Assembly: GCA_021405325.1 (NCBI GenBank)
Contig: QWII01000118.1
Span: 1 to 32,115, forward strand
Length of the DNA stretch: 32,115 nucleotides
Origin: Caldilinea sp. CFX5
Lineage (GTDB): Bacteria > Chloroflexota > Anaerolineae > Caldilineales > Caldilineaceae
Direction: 5' to 3'
The position numbers and the translations under genes are program-made. Positions within the stretch are counted from its first letter, which is position 1, and each line of letters begins with the position of its first letter. Under the pieces are notes generated by a model that saw only the letters and a program-made list of their open reading frames with translations, was not told the origin of the DNA and searched no databases. This document shows positions 15,618 through 23,965 of this stretch, piece after piece.

Positions 15618-16931
15618 ATGTCCGGTCACACCTTTTCACGTCGTCACTTCTTACAGAGTTCAGCCGCAGTGCTGGGCGTAGCGGCGTTGGCGGCTTGTGC
15701 GCCGCCGTCTGCGGCCCCCAGTGCCGGTTCCGGTGAAGCGGCCGCGCCGGCGGCAGAAGGGGAAAAGATTCTCTTCTGGAAACCACCGCATAGTGCCAAG
15801 GAGGCTGAACTCTGGCCGCCTTTGCTCAAAAAGTTCACCGATGCCAATGCTGGGATTACCATCGATCATCAGGTTGTGCCGTGGGGTAATGTGACTGAAC
15901 AGTTCACGGCTGCCTTTGCCGGCGGCTCACCGCCGGATGTCTTCTATCTGCCCGATGAGTGGTATCCAAAGTATGTGAGTGATGAGCAGATTGCCGATCT
16001 GACCGATAAGATTAGCGGTTGGAAAGACAATTACACCGAGGCCGGCTGGAATGGCGCAACCTATAAGGGGCGCACCTGGGGCGTACCGTTCCTGGGTGTG
16101 GCGCAGGGTTGGATCTGTAACTTGAACCTTTTCAAGGAAAAAGGGGTAGGTGTGCCGGCCAATTGGCAAGAGTTCCGCGATGTTGCGAAGGCGTGTACGG
16201 ATACGGCAGCCGGCACCTATGGCATTGCGCCGATGCAGGACAAGTTCTCAAGCTGGATTCACTATATTCCGCTGCTGGCAAATGGCGGCGCGACCTTTAT
16301 GAATGAAGATTTGACGAAATTCGCTGCTAACACCGAAGGGGGCGTGGCGATCTTCGAGACCTTTTACGAACAGATCGTGGCCGGCGACCAATCCAGTACG
16401 CCCCTGGGCTTTACCAAAGACCAATTTGATGCCGCGGCCCACCAAGGCAAGGTCGGCATGAAATTTGAGGAAACCTCCTACATCAAGGCGGCCTGGCGGA
16501 CGGAAGCGCCTGATTTGGAACTTGACGCCATTCCCATGCTCAAGCTCACAGATGATGGCAAGAATTCCAGTTGGGCGAATATCGGCTTTATGTTTATGGC
16601 CCAACAGTCAGCGGAAAAAGCCGGCGCCTTTAAGTTGATCGAATTCTTGAGTACCGATGAGATTCAGGTTGAATATGTGCAGAAGGGTGTTGATCTGCTG
16701 CCGCTCAAGAAAAACATTGCGCCGCTGCCCGACGCTGATCCGCTTGTGACAAAGATGGTTTCCTGGTTGGGTGAAGGCTGGGGTGTCGGCACGACTATCA
16801 GCATCCGCTGGCTCGAAGCGAACACGATCATGCAACAGGAAGTCGAGTCCATTATGACCGGCCAAAAGAGTGCTGCTGATGCGCTCAAGTCGGCAGAAGA
16901 GTTGATCAACCCGATTCTGGACGGCGAGTAA
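15618..16931 (+). CDS. ABC sugar-type substrate-binding lipoprotein
   Basis: Extracellular solute-binding protein, family 1, 437 residues. The N-terminus has a twin-arginine stretch SRRHFLQ followed by a hydrophobic run and the lipobox LAAC with Cys27, suggesting a Tat-exported lipoprotein held on the outer face of the membrane. The mature protein shows the two-lobe pattern: ILFWKPPHSAKEAELWPPLL, GGSPPDVFYLPDEWYPKYV, then WGVPFLG and later MKFEETSYIKAAW. Relatives bind sugars or oligosaccharides. ATG 15618 is set by GAAGGAGA just upstream. Two permease genes follow. No ATP-binding gene lies nearby, so a shared ATPase is likely. Confidence 0.92.
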   Translation: MSGHTFSRRHFLQSSAAVLGVAALAACAPPSAAPSAGSGEAAAPAAEGEKILFWKPPHSAKEAELWPPLLKKFTDANAGITIDHQVVPWGNVTEQFTAAFAGGSPPDVFYLPDEWYPKYVSDEQIADLTDKISGWKDNYTEAGWNGATYKGRTWGVPFLGVAQGWICNLNLFKEKGVGVPANWQEFRDVAKACTDTAAGTYGIAPMQDKFSSWIHYIPLLANGGATFMNEDLTKFAANTEGGVAIFETFYEQIVAGDQSSTPLGFTKDQFDAAAHQGKVGMKFEETSYIKAAWRTEAPDLELDAIPMLKLTDDGKNSSWANIGFMFMAQQSAEKAGAFKLIEFLSTDEIQVEYVQKGVDLLPLKKNIAPLPDADPLVTKMVSWLGEGWGVGTTISIRWLEANTIMQQEVESIMTGQKSAADALKSAEELINPILDGE

Positions 16932-16942
16932 AAATAAGAGGT

Positions 16943-16977
16943 GGGGTAAGGCGTGGCTTTGATGCCACGGCCACCCC
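16943..16977 (+). promoter_or_regulatory. Post-binding-protein hairpin
   Basis: CGTGGC (16952-16957) pairs with GCCACG (16964-16969); outer GGGGT (16943-16947 region) pairs with ACCCC (16973-16977). It starts 12 bases after the binding-protein stop without a T-tract. Such hairpins often stabilise the binding-protein mRNA and lower permease output; that role is inferred. Confidence 0.5.
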
Positions 16978-17067
16978 TTCCTGGAAGAGGCGAGAACAGT
17001 TTGCGATAACAAAACGGTAGTTGCCGCTTCCCGGAAGTACCCATGCACCATTGTGCGCCACAGCTAA

Positions 17068-17150
17068 TGAAAACAACAGGGATTTCGCAGATTTCAAAGC
17101 TTTATATTGCAAATTAATCTGTATAATCTGCGAAACCCCTGTTGTTTTCA
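17068..17150. repeat. 26-bp-arm inverted repeat between importer genes
   Basis: Arms 17068-17093 and 17125-17150 are reverse complements with one mismatch and a 31-nt loop. The arms contain CGCAGATT/AATCTGCG, and AATCTG occurs again inside the loop; similar AATCTGxG words are common in intergenic repeats of environmental bacteria. It splits the binding-protein gene from its permease gene and has no T-tract. Confidence 0.85.
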
Positions 17151-17203
17151 GGGCAGGGGTGACCGAACCTGAATTGCTACCCCCAATGGATAAGGGAGTT
17201 ATG

Positions 17204-18142
17204 ATGAGCGCTACGTCCACAGTCCACACCACAGCGGGGACGATACCAGCCAGCCACCCACGCCGTCGCGGTTGGCGAAAATTACGCGAATCATTCTTTT
17301 GGTATCTCTTGCTCTCACCGAGTTTGCTCATCATCTTTGGTTTTTCGATTGTGCCAATGGTATGGAGCATCTACTACTCCCTTACCAAGGGGGGCATTCT
17401 TGGCAAGCATACCTTTGTCGGTCTGCAAAACTATATCAAAGCGGCACAGCATCCTATCTTCCTGTTAACCTTAGAAAACACGGCCCTGTATGCGCTGCTG
17501 ACGATTCCGATTGTGATTGTCCTCGCTTTGATTGTTGCGCTTATTATTCTGCAACTGCCGCGTCTGCAAGGGTTCTTTCGCAGCACAGTCTATTTCCCGC
17601 TGATTATTCCCATCGTGATTGCGGCTAATATTTGGGCCTACATTGTCAGTCGTGACTTTGGGCCGCTGAATGCCTTCCTCGGCTGGTTTGGTATTGAACG
17701 AATCGATTGGCTAGGCAGCCCGTTTTGGGCCATTCCGGCCATTGTCATGATGGAGATCTGGCGTGGCTTTGGTTTCTATGTCATTATTCTGTTTGCGGCC
17801 TTGCAATCCATCCCCAAAGAACTCTATGAAGCGGCGCGTATTGACGGCGCGCGCAGTCTCCGCTTGCTTTGGAGCATTACAATCCCCTTGTTACGCCCTG
17901 CCCTCGGTTTTTGTTTTATCATGGCAACCATCTTTAATTTTCAACTCTTCGACCCCATTTATGTTTTGACGCTGGGCGGACCTGCCTGGTCAACCTCGAC
18001 GGTAAGCTGGTATGTCTATCAACAGGCGTTTGAAGCAGATAATCTCGGTTTCGCCAGCACAATGGGTGTTGTCCTGTTATTAATTATTTTGGTGCTGTCA
18101 CTGATTCAGTTGCGGTTTTTCCGTAGCGATATTGAATATTAG
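17204..18142 (+). CDS. ABC sugar-type permease, MalF-like
   Basis: Inner-membrane permease of 312 residues with six predicted membrane segments, the first at about residues 29-50 (WYLLLSPSLLIIFGFSIVP). The EAA loop that contacts the ATPase is seen as ELYEAARIDGARSLRLLW with the conserved G. It pairs with the next gene to form the channel. ATG 17204 is preferred to the adjacent ATG 17201 because AAGGGAG lies 5 bases upstream; a longer frame opens at 17021 but would run through the 17068-17150 inverted repeat and lacks family similarity there. Confidence 0.92.
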   Translation: MSATSTVHTTAGTIPASHPRRRGWRKLRESFFWYLLLSPSLLIIFGFSIVPMVWSIYYSLTKGGILGKHTFVGLQNYIKAAQHPIFLLTLENTALYALLTIPIVIVLALIVALIILQLPRLQGFFRSTVYFPLIIPIVIAANIWAYIVSRDFGPLNAFLGWFGIERIDWLGSPFWAIPAIVMMEIWRGFGFYVIILFAALQSIPKELYEAARIDGARSLRLLWSITIPLLRPALGFCFIMATIFNFQLFDPIYVLTLGGPAWSTSTVSWYVYQQAFEADNLGFASTMGVVLLLIILVLSLIQLRFFRSDIEY

Positions 18143-18172
18143 ATCAGCAAACAGCAGGCAAGGAGCATTTTG

Positions 18173-19033
18173 ATGTCGACTACTTTCACAAGGGTGCAAG
18201 CTAAATGGGGCGCTTATCTCTGGCAGGCTTTCTGTTATCTCTTGATGATCTTGATCTCCATTGCGACAGTTGTCCCTTTTCTTTTTATGTTCTCGACATC
18301 ACTCACCCAGTCGTTTACCATGATGACCTACCCGCCAACCTTGTGGCCGGATAACCCATCCCTGAGCAACTATTGGGAGATTATTTTTAATTTCCAAAAT
18401 GGTCTTTTTCCCCGTTGGTTCTTCAATACCCTATTTACCACCTTGATCATTACGGTTGGCAGTCTGCTCTTAAATACATTGGCTGGTTATATCTTTGCGA
18501 AGAAAGAATTTTACGGCAAGCATTTTCTCTTTTCGTTGATGTTGGCAACAATGATGGTGCCAGGCGCCGTCACGCTGATTCCCGCCTTTTTGATGATCAA
18601 CTATTTGAAACTTTTTAATACTTACTGGGCATTGATTTTACCGGCGTTGGCCTCACCTTTCGGCATTTTTATGATGCGTCAATTTATCTCCAGCTTGCCA
18701 TCCGAACTGATTGAAGTCTCAAAAATTGACGGCGCCAGCGAGCTACGCATCTTTTGGTCGATCATTATTCCGCTATCGCTACCCGGCATGGCTGCCCTTG
18801 GCATTTTCACTGTGATTAACGCCTGGAATTCCTTTCTTTGGCCGCTGGTGGTCTTGCGCGCCAACACCATGCGCACGCTCGTCGTGGGGCTGGCGACTGT
18901 CCAGAGTGAATATCACCCTGAATATGGGTTAATTATGGCTGGTTCAGTGCTAACCGTACTCCCCCTACTCGTACTTTACATTCTCTTCCAACCTTATTTC
19001 GTCGAAGGGCTGCGCATGGGCTATGGGAAGTGA
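18173..19033 (+). CDS. ABC sugar-type permease, MalG-like
   Basis: Second channel subunit, 286 residues, with six predicted membrane segments. The EAA loop reads ELIEVSKIDGASELRIFW. ATG 18173 is preferred over TTG 18170 because AAGGAG lies 7 bases upstream. It follows the first permease by 30 bases. Together with the binding protein it makes a carbohydrate-uptake type-1 importer. Codon use here and in the first permease is more A/T-rich than in the neighbouring methyltransferase and aminotransferase genes, partly because of membrane residues. Confidence 0.92.
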   Translation: MSTTFTRVQAKWGAYLWQAFCYLLMILISIATVVPFLFMFSTSLTQSFTMMTYPPTLWPDNPSLSNYWEIIFNFQNGLFPRWFFNTLFTTLIITVGSLLLNTLAGYIFAKKEFYGKHFLFSLMLATMMVPGAVTLIPAFLMINYLKLFNTYWALILPALASPFGIFMMRQFISSLPSELIEVSKIDGASELRIFWSIIIPLSLPGMAALGIFTVINAWNSFLWPLVVLRANTMRTLVVGLATVQSEYHPEYGLIMAGSVLTVLPLLVLYILFQPYFVEGLRMGYGK

Positions 19034-19066
19034 TAGCTTTACCCATAAAAAGGAGGCTAGCCGTTT

Positions 19067-19861
19067 ATGCCGCTACTTGATCATTTCCACCCGCCGTTAA
19101 AAGATGAGGTCGGTTGGCATTCCTTTCATCATGCGTGGTGTACGTACATTGCAGGTGTATTAAATCGAATATTGCCGGATCATTATCGTGCTACCCCTCA
19201 TGTTCAATACGGGATTGAAGTGGATGTTGCGGCTTTAGAGGTCAGGACGCCGACGAAGTCCCCGAAAAGCCTGCGTGAGGTTGCTACCGTACCCTATACA
19301 ACATTGTCCACCGCGCCAACCAATGGTCACACAGAACCGCCTAGCTGGCGACCGCCGCCGCCAACCCAACTGCTCCCCTTTTCCTTGCTGACGGAGAGCG
19401 TTGAGGTATTAATTCATAACAGTATGACGATTCCCACATTGGTGGGCGCGGTGGAATTAGTGAGTGAAGCCAACAAAGATCGACCAGCAGAGCGCGCCGC
19501 CTTTGTCACAAAATGTGAATCCTATCTGCGCCAGGGCGTTGGACTGGTGATTGTCGATGTCGTGACCAGTCGACGGGCGAACTTACACCAGGAATTGCTA
19601 AACCGTCTAGGTCAAGCGCCATCAACGGAAAAGCAACCACCTTTATACACGACGGCTTACCGACCCTTTCAACAGGACGAAGCGATCTCGTTGGCAATTT
19701 GGCAGGAAGCGCTAACCCTAGACGAACCTTTGCCGACCATGCCACTTTGGTTGCGGCGAGAATTTTGCGCGCCGCTGAATCTGGAAGCAACTTACGTCGA
19801 AACCTGTCAATCACTGCGGATTCCTATGGATAGGACTGAAGCAGCAAACAGGAAAGAGTAA
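19067..19861 (+). CDS. DUF4058 family protein
   Basis: A protein of 264 residues of unknown function, placed in the DUF4058 family from VEVLIHNSMTIPTLVGAVEL followed by SEANKDRPAERAAFVTKCES, then LVIVDVVTSRRANLHQELL and a tyrosine-rich YTTAYRPF stretch near the end. The E-L-x-S-x-x-N-K pattern is a family mark and recalls nuclease-like folds, but no activity is known. DUF4058 genes are common in Chloroflexota, Planctomycetota and cyanobacteria, often in many copies. AGGAGG lies 10 bases before ATG. It sits just after the permeases and 5 bases before the methyltransferase gene, so it is probably in the same transcript. Confidence 0.75.
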   Translation: MPLLDHFHPPLKDEVGWHSFHHAWCTYIAGVLNRILPDHYRATPHVQYGIEVDVAALEVRTPTKSPKSLREVATVPYTTLSTAPTNGHTEPPSWRPPPPTQLLPFSLLTESVEVLIHNSMTIPTLVGAVELVSEANKDRPAERAAFVTKCESYLRQGVGLVIVDVVTSRRANLHQELLNRLGQAPSTEKQPPLYTTAYRPFQQDEAISLAIWQEALTLDEPLPTMPLWLRREFCAPLNLEATYVETCQSLRIPMDRTEAANRKE

Positions 19862-19866
19862 ATCAC

Positions 19867-20565
19867 ATGAACACATCTGTACCTGAACCGATTTTAGCCG
19901 AAATGGTCGACTACTACCGCGCCCGCGCCCCCGAATATGATGAATGGTGGCAACGCCGGGGGCGTTATGATCGCGGCCCGGAACACAATGCGCTCTGGTT
20001 TGCCGAGATCGAGGAGGTGCTGGCGGACTTTGATGCTTTGCAGATGACCGGCGACGTATTGGAACTGGCCCCCGGCACCGGCAACTGGACGCAGCGACTG
20101 CTCGCCACCGCCAACGCGATTACCGCCGTCGATGCTTCGCTGGAGATGATCGCCCTCAACCAGGCGCGGGTGCAAAGTGAGCGCGTCACCTACGTCCTCG
20201 CCGATCTCTTTACCTGGCAGCCGGATCGCCAATATGACGCCATCTGCTTTGGTTTCTGGCTCTCCCATGTGCCGCTGGAACGGATGGATGATTTCTGGCG
20301 CACCGTCGCCAAGGCGCTGCGACCCGGCGGCAAAGTTTTCTTTGTGGACAACCTGCGGGAATCGACCACCACCTCGGTCGATCAACACCTGCCGCCGGTG
20401 GGTTCACAGCTCATGACGCGCAAGCTCAATGACGGGCGCACTTTCCAAATTGTCAAAAACTATTTCAATCCGTTGGCGTTGGAAGCGCAATGTCGTGCGG
20501 CCGGTCTACAACTAACAGTGAAAACAACGACCAACTACTTTATCTACGGATTGGGTCAGCGGTAA
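19867..20565 (+). CDS. Class I SAM-dependent methyltransferase
   Basis: A 232-residue methyltransferase. The SAM loop is VLELAPGTGN (residues 64-73), the acidic ribose-binding end of strand two is TAVDAS, and the later DAICFGFWLSHVP and LRPGGKVFFVDN match motifs II and III of the Methyltransf_11/25 type. The methyl acceptor is unknown. Its position between DUF4058 and a DegT aminotransferase, with 3 bases to the latter, suggests action on an amino sugar, aminocyclitol or related small molecule. Confidence 0.88.
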   Translation: MNTSVPEPILAEMVDYYRARAPEYDEWWQRRGRYDRGPEHNALWFAEIEEVLADFDALQMTGDVLELAPGTGNWTQRLLATANAITAVDASLEMIALNQARVQSERVTYVLADLFTWQPDRQYDAICFGFWLSHVPLERMDDFWRTVAKALRPGGKVFFVDNLRESTTTSVDQHLPPVGSQLMTRKLNDGRTFQIVKNYFNPLALEAQCRAAGLQLTVKTTTNYFIYGLGQR

Positions 20566-20568
20566 ACC

Positions 20569-21951
20569 ATGACAACAACCCAAAGTGACCAAACCCTCGC
20601 CCTCCACGGCGGCCCGCCGGCCTTTCCCGGCATGGTGGGGCGCCCGGAACCGAAAATCGGCGTCGAAGAATTTATGTCAGTGGCCGAACGGTTTGGGTTC
20701 TCCCAAACAACCCTCAACCGTATCCGGCAAGTCGTGGCAGCAGAAGCTTGGGGCAACGGGCCGAATCTAGCCCGCTATGCCACAGCCTATCCACCCCAGA
20801 CCAAAGGGGGCGCCTTTGAAACGCTGGCGTGCGAACGTTTTGGCGTAAAGTACGCCTTAGGCGTCAGTTCCGGCACCGCCGCGCTCCATTGCGCCTTTAT
20901 CGCCGCCGGCATCGGGCCGGGAACCGAAGTGATCGTCCCGGCCATCGGCTTTTACGCTACTGCCGGCATGGTGGTTGCTGCCAAAGGAGTGCCGATCTTC
21001 TGTGATGTGGACGAATCGCTGGGCATCGACCCGACCAAGATCGAACAACTGATTACCCCACGCACCGTTGCCATTGCGCCCACCCACGTCATGGGTAGCG
21101 TCTGTGATATGGCGCCGATCATGGCGATTGCGCGCAAGTACAATCTCAAAGTGATTGAAGATTGCGCGCAGTCACCGGGCGGCAAGGTCGGCGGGCGCGA
21201 TGTCGGCACTTGGGGCGACATCGGTTGCTTTAGCATCTCCGCCTACAAGATTATCGGCGGCGGTGAAGGCGGCCTGGTCATCACCAATGATCAACGGCTC
21301 TGGGAACGGGCCAACCAATTTGCCGAAGCGGGCGGCCTTTGGCGACCGGATCGCTTTGCCCCGCCCCGCTACGAGGGTGAGTTGTTCAACGGCGTCAACT
21401 ATCGCATGTCCGAACTGGAAGCAGCCGTCGATGTAGTGCAGTTGGGCAAATTAGACGCCATTGTCAGCCGCTTTCATGCGGTGAAGATGCGAATTCTGCA
21501 ACAATTAAACCCCTTCCGTGAAATCACGCCGCAGAAGCTCAATGACGTTGCCGGCGAAATTGGGTATTTACTCCGTTTCTTCCCCGAAAACTATGCGTTG
21601 GGCGAAACGATTGTCAAGGCGCTCAACGCTGAAGGCATCCGCTGTGGGATGCGCGGCGAAAAACCGCGACCCGACTGGCACATCTACGCCGATATGTTCC
21701 CGATTACGCTCAAGAGCGGCACCATGCCGACCGATCAGCCCTTTGCCCAACCCATCTATCAAGCGCGTGATGGTCATGTTGAATATCACAAAGGTCAATG
21801 TCCGGTGGCGGATGATCTCTACAATCGCAACATTTCGATTGGGTTGAACCAGTGGTATGCGCCGGGGGATTGTGACAACATCGCCGCCGGTATCAACAAA
21901 GTCTTGGCGGCCTACTGCACAGCAGACGCCAACGCCACGCCCTGGTGCTGA
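20569..21951 (+). CDS. DegT/DnrJ/EryC1/StrS-family PLP aminotransferase
   Basis: A 460-residue pyridoxal-phosphate enzyme. The LALHGGPPAFP opening, the SSGTAALHCAF phosphate-binding stretch (about 100-110), D198 and Q201 in VIEDCAQS, and the PLP lysine K227 in SISAYKIIGGGEGG are all present. Family members transfer an amino group to keto-sugars or keto-cyclitols. The length is greater than the usual 370-400, with an extended C-terminal part like that of scyllo-inosose-type aminotransferases. The methyltransferase before it and the deacetylase-fold gene after it suggest making or breaking an N-substituted amino sugar. Followed by a G-rich palindrome. Confidence 0.88.
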   Translation: MTTTQSDQTLALHGGPPAFPGMVGRPEPKIGVEEFMSVAERFGFSQTTLNRIRQVVAAEAWGNGPNLARYATAYPPQTKGGAFETLACERFGVKYALGVSSGTAALHCAFIAAGIGPGTEVIVPAIGFYATAGMVVAAKGVPIFCDVDESLGIDPTKIEQLITPRTVAIAPTHVMGSVCDMAPIMAIARKYNLKVIEDCAQSPGGKVGGRDVGTWGDIGCFSISAYKIIGGGEGGLVITNDQRLWERANQFAEAGGLWRPDRFAPPRYEGELFNGVNYRMSELEAAVDVVQLGKLDAIVSRFHAVKMRILQQLNPFREITPQKLNDVAGEIGYLLRFFPENYALGETIVKALNAEGIRCGMRGEKPRPDWHIYADMFPITLKSGTMPTDQPFAQPIYQARDGHVEYHKGQCPVADDLYNRNISIGLNQWYAPGDCDNIAAGINKVLAAYCTADANATPWC

Positions 21952-21962
21952 TAACAAAAGCC

Positions 21963-22041
21963 AACCCCTCCCTACCCCTCCCCAGCTTGGGGAGGGAACC
22001 AACTGTCCCCTCCCCAAGCTGGGGAGGGGTAGGGAGGGGTT
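21963..22041. repeat. 34-bp-arm perfect palindrome with G-quadruplex-capable arms
   Basis: Arms 21963-21996 and 22008-22041 are perfect reverse complements with an 11-nt spacer, AACCAACTGTC. The right arm has four G-runs (22021-22039, GGGGAGGGGTAGGGAGGGG) that fit a G-quadruplex; the left arm has the same pattern on the minus strand. It starts 12 bases after the aminotransferase stop and ends 26 bases before the next ATG, so it must be in the transcript unless transcription ends there. Confidence 0.92.
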
Positions 22042-22066
22042 TAGTTTTCTAGGCAATGAGTAAACG

Positions 22067-22903
22067 ATGACCCGCTATATTGCTGCCTATGACACCGAAA
22101 AGGCGCACGATTGTCTGGCCGCCTGCCTTCAGATTCGCGCCGTCCATGAACAATTTAATTTTCCCGGCACTTTCTTTATTGTCGGCAAACGGCTTGCGGA
22201 AGAGGGTGCTGAGTATCGAGCCGTACTGGGCGATGTACCCGAATTTGAAATCGCCTCCCACACCTATTCACACAAGATGCTCCGCGACCACCCCTTCTGC
22301 GGTCCCGCGCCCGAACAAGTCACTCGCCTACAGGAAATCCGTGACGGTAAAGCGTGGATCGAACAAACCTTTCAACGCGAGTGCGTCGGACTGCGCCCTG
22401 GCTGCGGCTTTACCGAAGGTTTGCGTGGCGACTCCTGGTTGACCGGCGCCGTCGCCGACGCCGGGTTTCGCTATGTCAGTTCGGTGCTCTGGGGGCCGGA
22501 TTATACCGTACCGGCGCTGTTGGAGCCGCCCTATACCTACGCCGCCGAAGGTCGCCCGGAGTTGTGGGAACTACCGGGGCATGGCTGGCACGAAAACCTG
22601 CTCAAGGCCCACAACCTGACGGTGCAGGCGCGCCGGATCGTCGCCTGGCCGTCGCCCTTCCCCGAAGCCGTGCCGCTCCGCCCGATCAAGACGCCGGAGG
22701 AGGAATTTGCTGTCAACCGGCTCTTTATTGATCGTGCCGTCGAACTCGGTTTACCCTATATTTCCCTCATCTGGCACCCCTGGTCGCTGGCCCGCTTTGA
22801 CCCGGCGATGACCATGTTAAAATTAACCTTTGCCTATATCCGGGAACTGGGCCTGGAAGCAACTACTTACGCAGCAGAATGGCAACGGCTGGCTAATAAT
22901 TAA
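22067..22903 (+). CDS. Polysaccharide deacetylase (NodB-fold) family protein
   Basis: A 278-residue metal-dependent hydrolase of the NodB/CE4 fold. Seen are the first acidic position D9 in AAYDTEK, the zinc histidines in SHTYSH (H65, H69), and R110-P111 in GLRPGCGF. There is no signal peptide, so it acts in the cytoplasm, unlike cell-wall deacetylases; cytoplasmic relatives act on small amides, N-acyl sugars or allantoin-like compounds. The first-motif T-F-D-D is reduced to Y-D-T. No clear Shine-Dalgarno precedes the ATG, and the G-rich palindrome is close upstream, so translation may be controlled. Confidence 0.85.
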   Translation: MTRYIAAYDTEKAHDCLAACLQIRAVHEQFNFPGTFFIVGKRLAEEGAEYRAVLGDVPEFEIASHTYSHKMLRDHPFCGPAPEQVTRLQEIRDGKAWIEQTFQRECVGLRPGCGFTEGLRGDSWLTGAVADAGFRYVSSVLWGPDYTVPALLEPPYTYAAEGRPELWELPGHGWHENLLKAHNLTVQARRIVAWPSPFPEAVPLRPIKTPEEEFAVNRLFIDRAVELGLPYISLIWHPWSLARFDPAMTMLKLTFAYIRELGLEATTYAAEWQRLANN

Positions 22904-22930
22904 TGAAGAACAAGTAATGATTAACTGTTA

Positions 22931-23431
22931 ATGGCTTCCCGCAGAGATTACAATAAATTTATTATGGCAAAACAAAAAAAACTATCGCTGATCATCGGCA
23001 ACGCGTTATTAAAATGGATGTTACGTTCACCTTGGCATGGAGTCGCCAGCAATGAAATTATGCTGATCACGGTCACAGGGCGCAAGACGGGGAAACAATA
23101 TACGACGCCGGTCAACTATGTGCGCGACGGGGATGTCCTCTCGGTGCTGAGCCATGCTCATCGCACCTGGTGGCGGAACTTGCGCGGTGGCGCGCCAGTG
23201 AAAATTGTCTTGCGTGGCAAAACGATTGAAACCTTTGCCCAAGCCTACGAAGACCCAACGGATGTCTGCGAACTGTTTGCCCAACATCTGCAAGTCGCGC
23301 CCAAGTTTGCGACCATCTTCAATGTGGAACTGGATGCCGAAGGCCAGCCTGTGCCAGCTTCGCTGGAAGCGGCGGCTACTGGGAAGGTAATGATCGAAGT
23401 TGAGTTGCCAGAGGAGGAAGAGAAACCTTAG
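22931..23431 (+). CDS. Deazaflavin (F420)-dependent nitroreductase-family protein
   Basis: A small split-barrel protein of 166 residues. The family core is clear: LLITVTGRKTG-type sequence (LITVTGRKTGKQYTTPVNYV), then GDVLSVLSHAHRTWWRNLRGG and VKIVLRGKTIE. Relatives bind cofactor F420 or flavins and reduce quinones or nitro compounds. Two starts are possible, ATG 22931 and ATG 22964; neither has a good ribosome site, and family alignment would allow either. No F420 biosynthesis gene lies in the window, so the cofactor is inferred. The stop is followed directly by a palindrome that also ends the convergent fur gene. Confidence 0.85.
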   Translation: MASRRDYNKFIMAKQKKLSLIIGNALLKWMLRSPWHGVASNEIMLITVTGRKTGKQYTTPVNYVRDGDVLSVLSHAHRTWWRNLRGGAPVKIVLRGKTIETFAQAYEDPTDVCELFAQHLQVAPKFATIFNVELDAEGQPVPASLEAAATGKVMIEVELPEEEEKP

Positions 23432-23477
23432 GCGTAACGAGGAGTTCGCACGCCCACGTACGAACTCCTCGTTACGC
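23432..23477. terminator. 17-bp-arm palindrome between convergent genes
   Basis: GCGTAACGAGGAGTTCG (23432-23448) and CGAACTCCTCGTTACGC (23461-23477) are perfect reverse complements with a 12-nt spacer. It fills the gap between the reductase stop and the end of the minus-strand fur gene, so it could act on both transcripts, though no T-tract is present on either side. Confidence 0.65.
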
Positions 23478-23482
23478 GCGAT

Positions 23483-23920
23483 TCAAATGATTTGTCTATT
23501 AGTGTTCTGACAATTCGCACATGTGCCATAAAATTCCAGCAGATGGCTCTGGATCTGAAAACCGAAGCGGTCAGAGAGATCGCGCATCATGTCGCCGGCC
23601 ATGCACTGGTCAAAGTCGATGACAATGCCGCAGGTGGAACAGACCAGATGGTGGTGGCCGCCTTCAGCGCGAATGTAGGTTGGGCCATGTTCACCGACGT
23701 AGATGGGGCGTACAATGTTAAGCTGGGTGAGCAGTTCGAGCGTGCGATAGATCGTGGCGCGACCGATGGCCGGGTGAATGCTCTGGGCGCGGCGTAAAAT
23801 CTGCGCCGGGTCGAGATGTTCGCCCTCCTGCTCGATCACTTCTAACACCGCCAGGCGCGGCGGGGTAATTTTGTAGCCGGCAGCGCGTAGCCGCGCGATA
23901 AATGAAGTGGCTTTGCTCAT
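23483..23920 (-). CDS. Fur-family transcriptional regulator
   Basis: A metal- or peroxide-responsive repressor of 145 residues. The N-terminal winged helix includes GYKITPPRLAVLEVI and IGRATIYRTLELL (recognition helix about 53-65). The dimer part has GGHHHLVC (H89-H91, C94) with C94/C97 and C134/C137 forming the structural zinc site of Fur, Zur and PerR. Whether it senses iron, zinc or peroxide is not decided by these residues. It is transcribed divergently from the aldo/keto reductase gene; the 110-bp gap holds a perfect palindrome. Confidence 0.92.
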   Translation of the reverse strand: MSKATSFIARLRAAGYKITPPRLAVLEVIEQEGEHLDPAQILRRAQSIHPAIGRATIYRTLELLTQLNIVRPIYVGEHGPTYIRAEGGHHHLVCSTCGIVIDFDQCMAGDMMRDLSDRFGFQIQSHLLEFYGTCANCQNTNRQII

Positions 23921-23965
23921 AGCCCCAGTTTACACCAGCTTAGACAATTTTACAACAACCGCTGT

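Noticed and set aside
17021..17203. Longer N-terminus for the first permease
   Set aside because: It would translate the 17068-17150 inverted repeat, and a ribosome site precedes ATG 17204.
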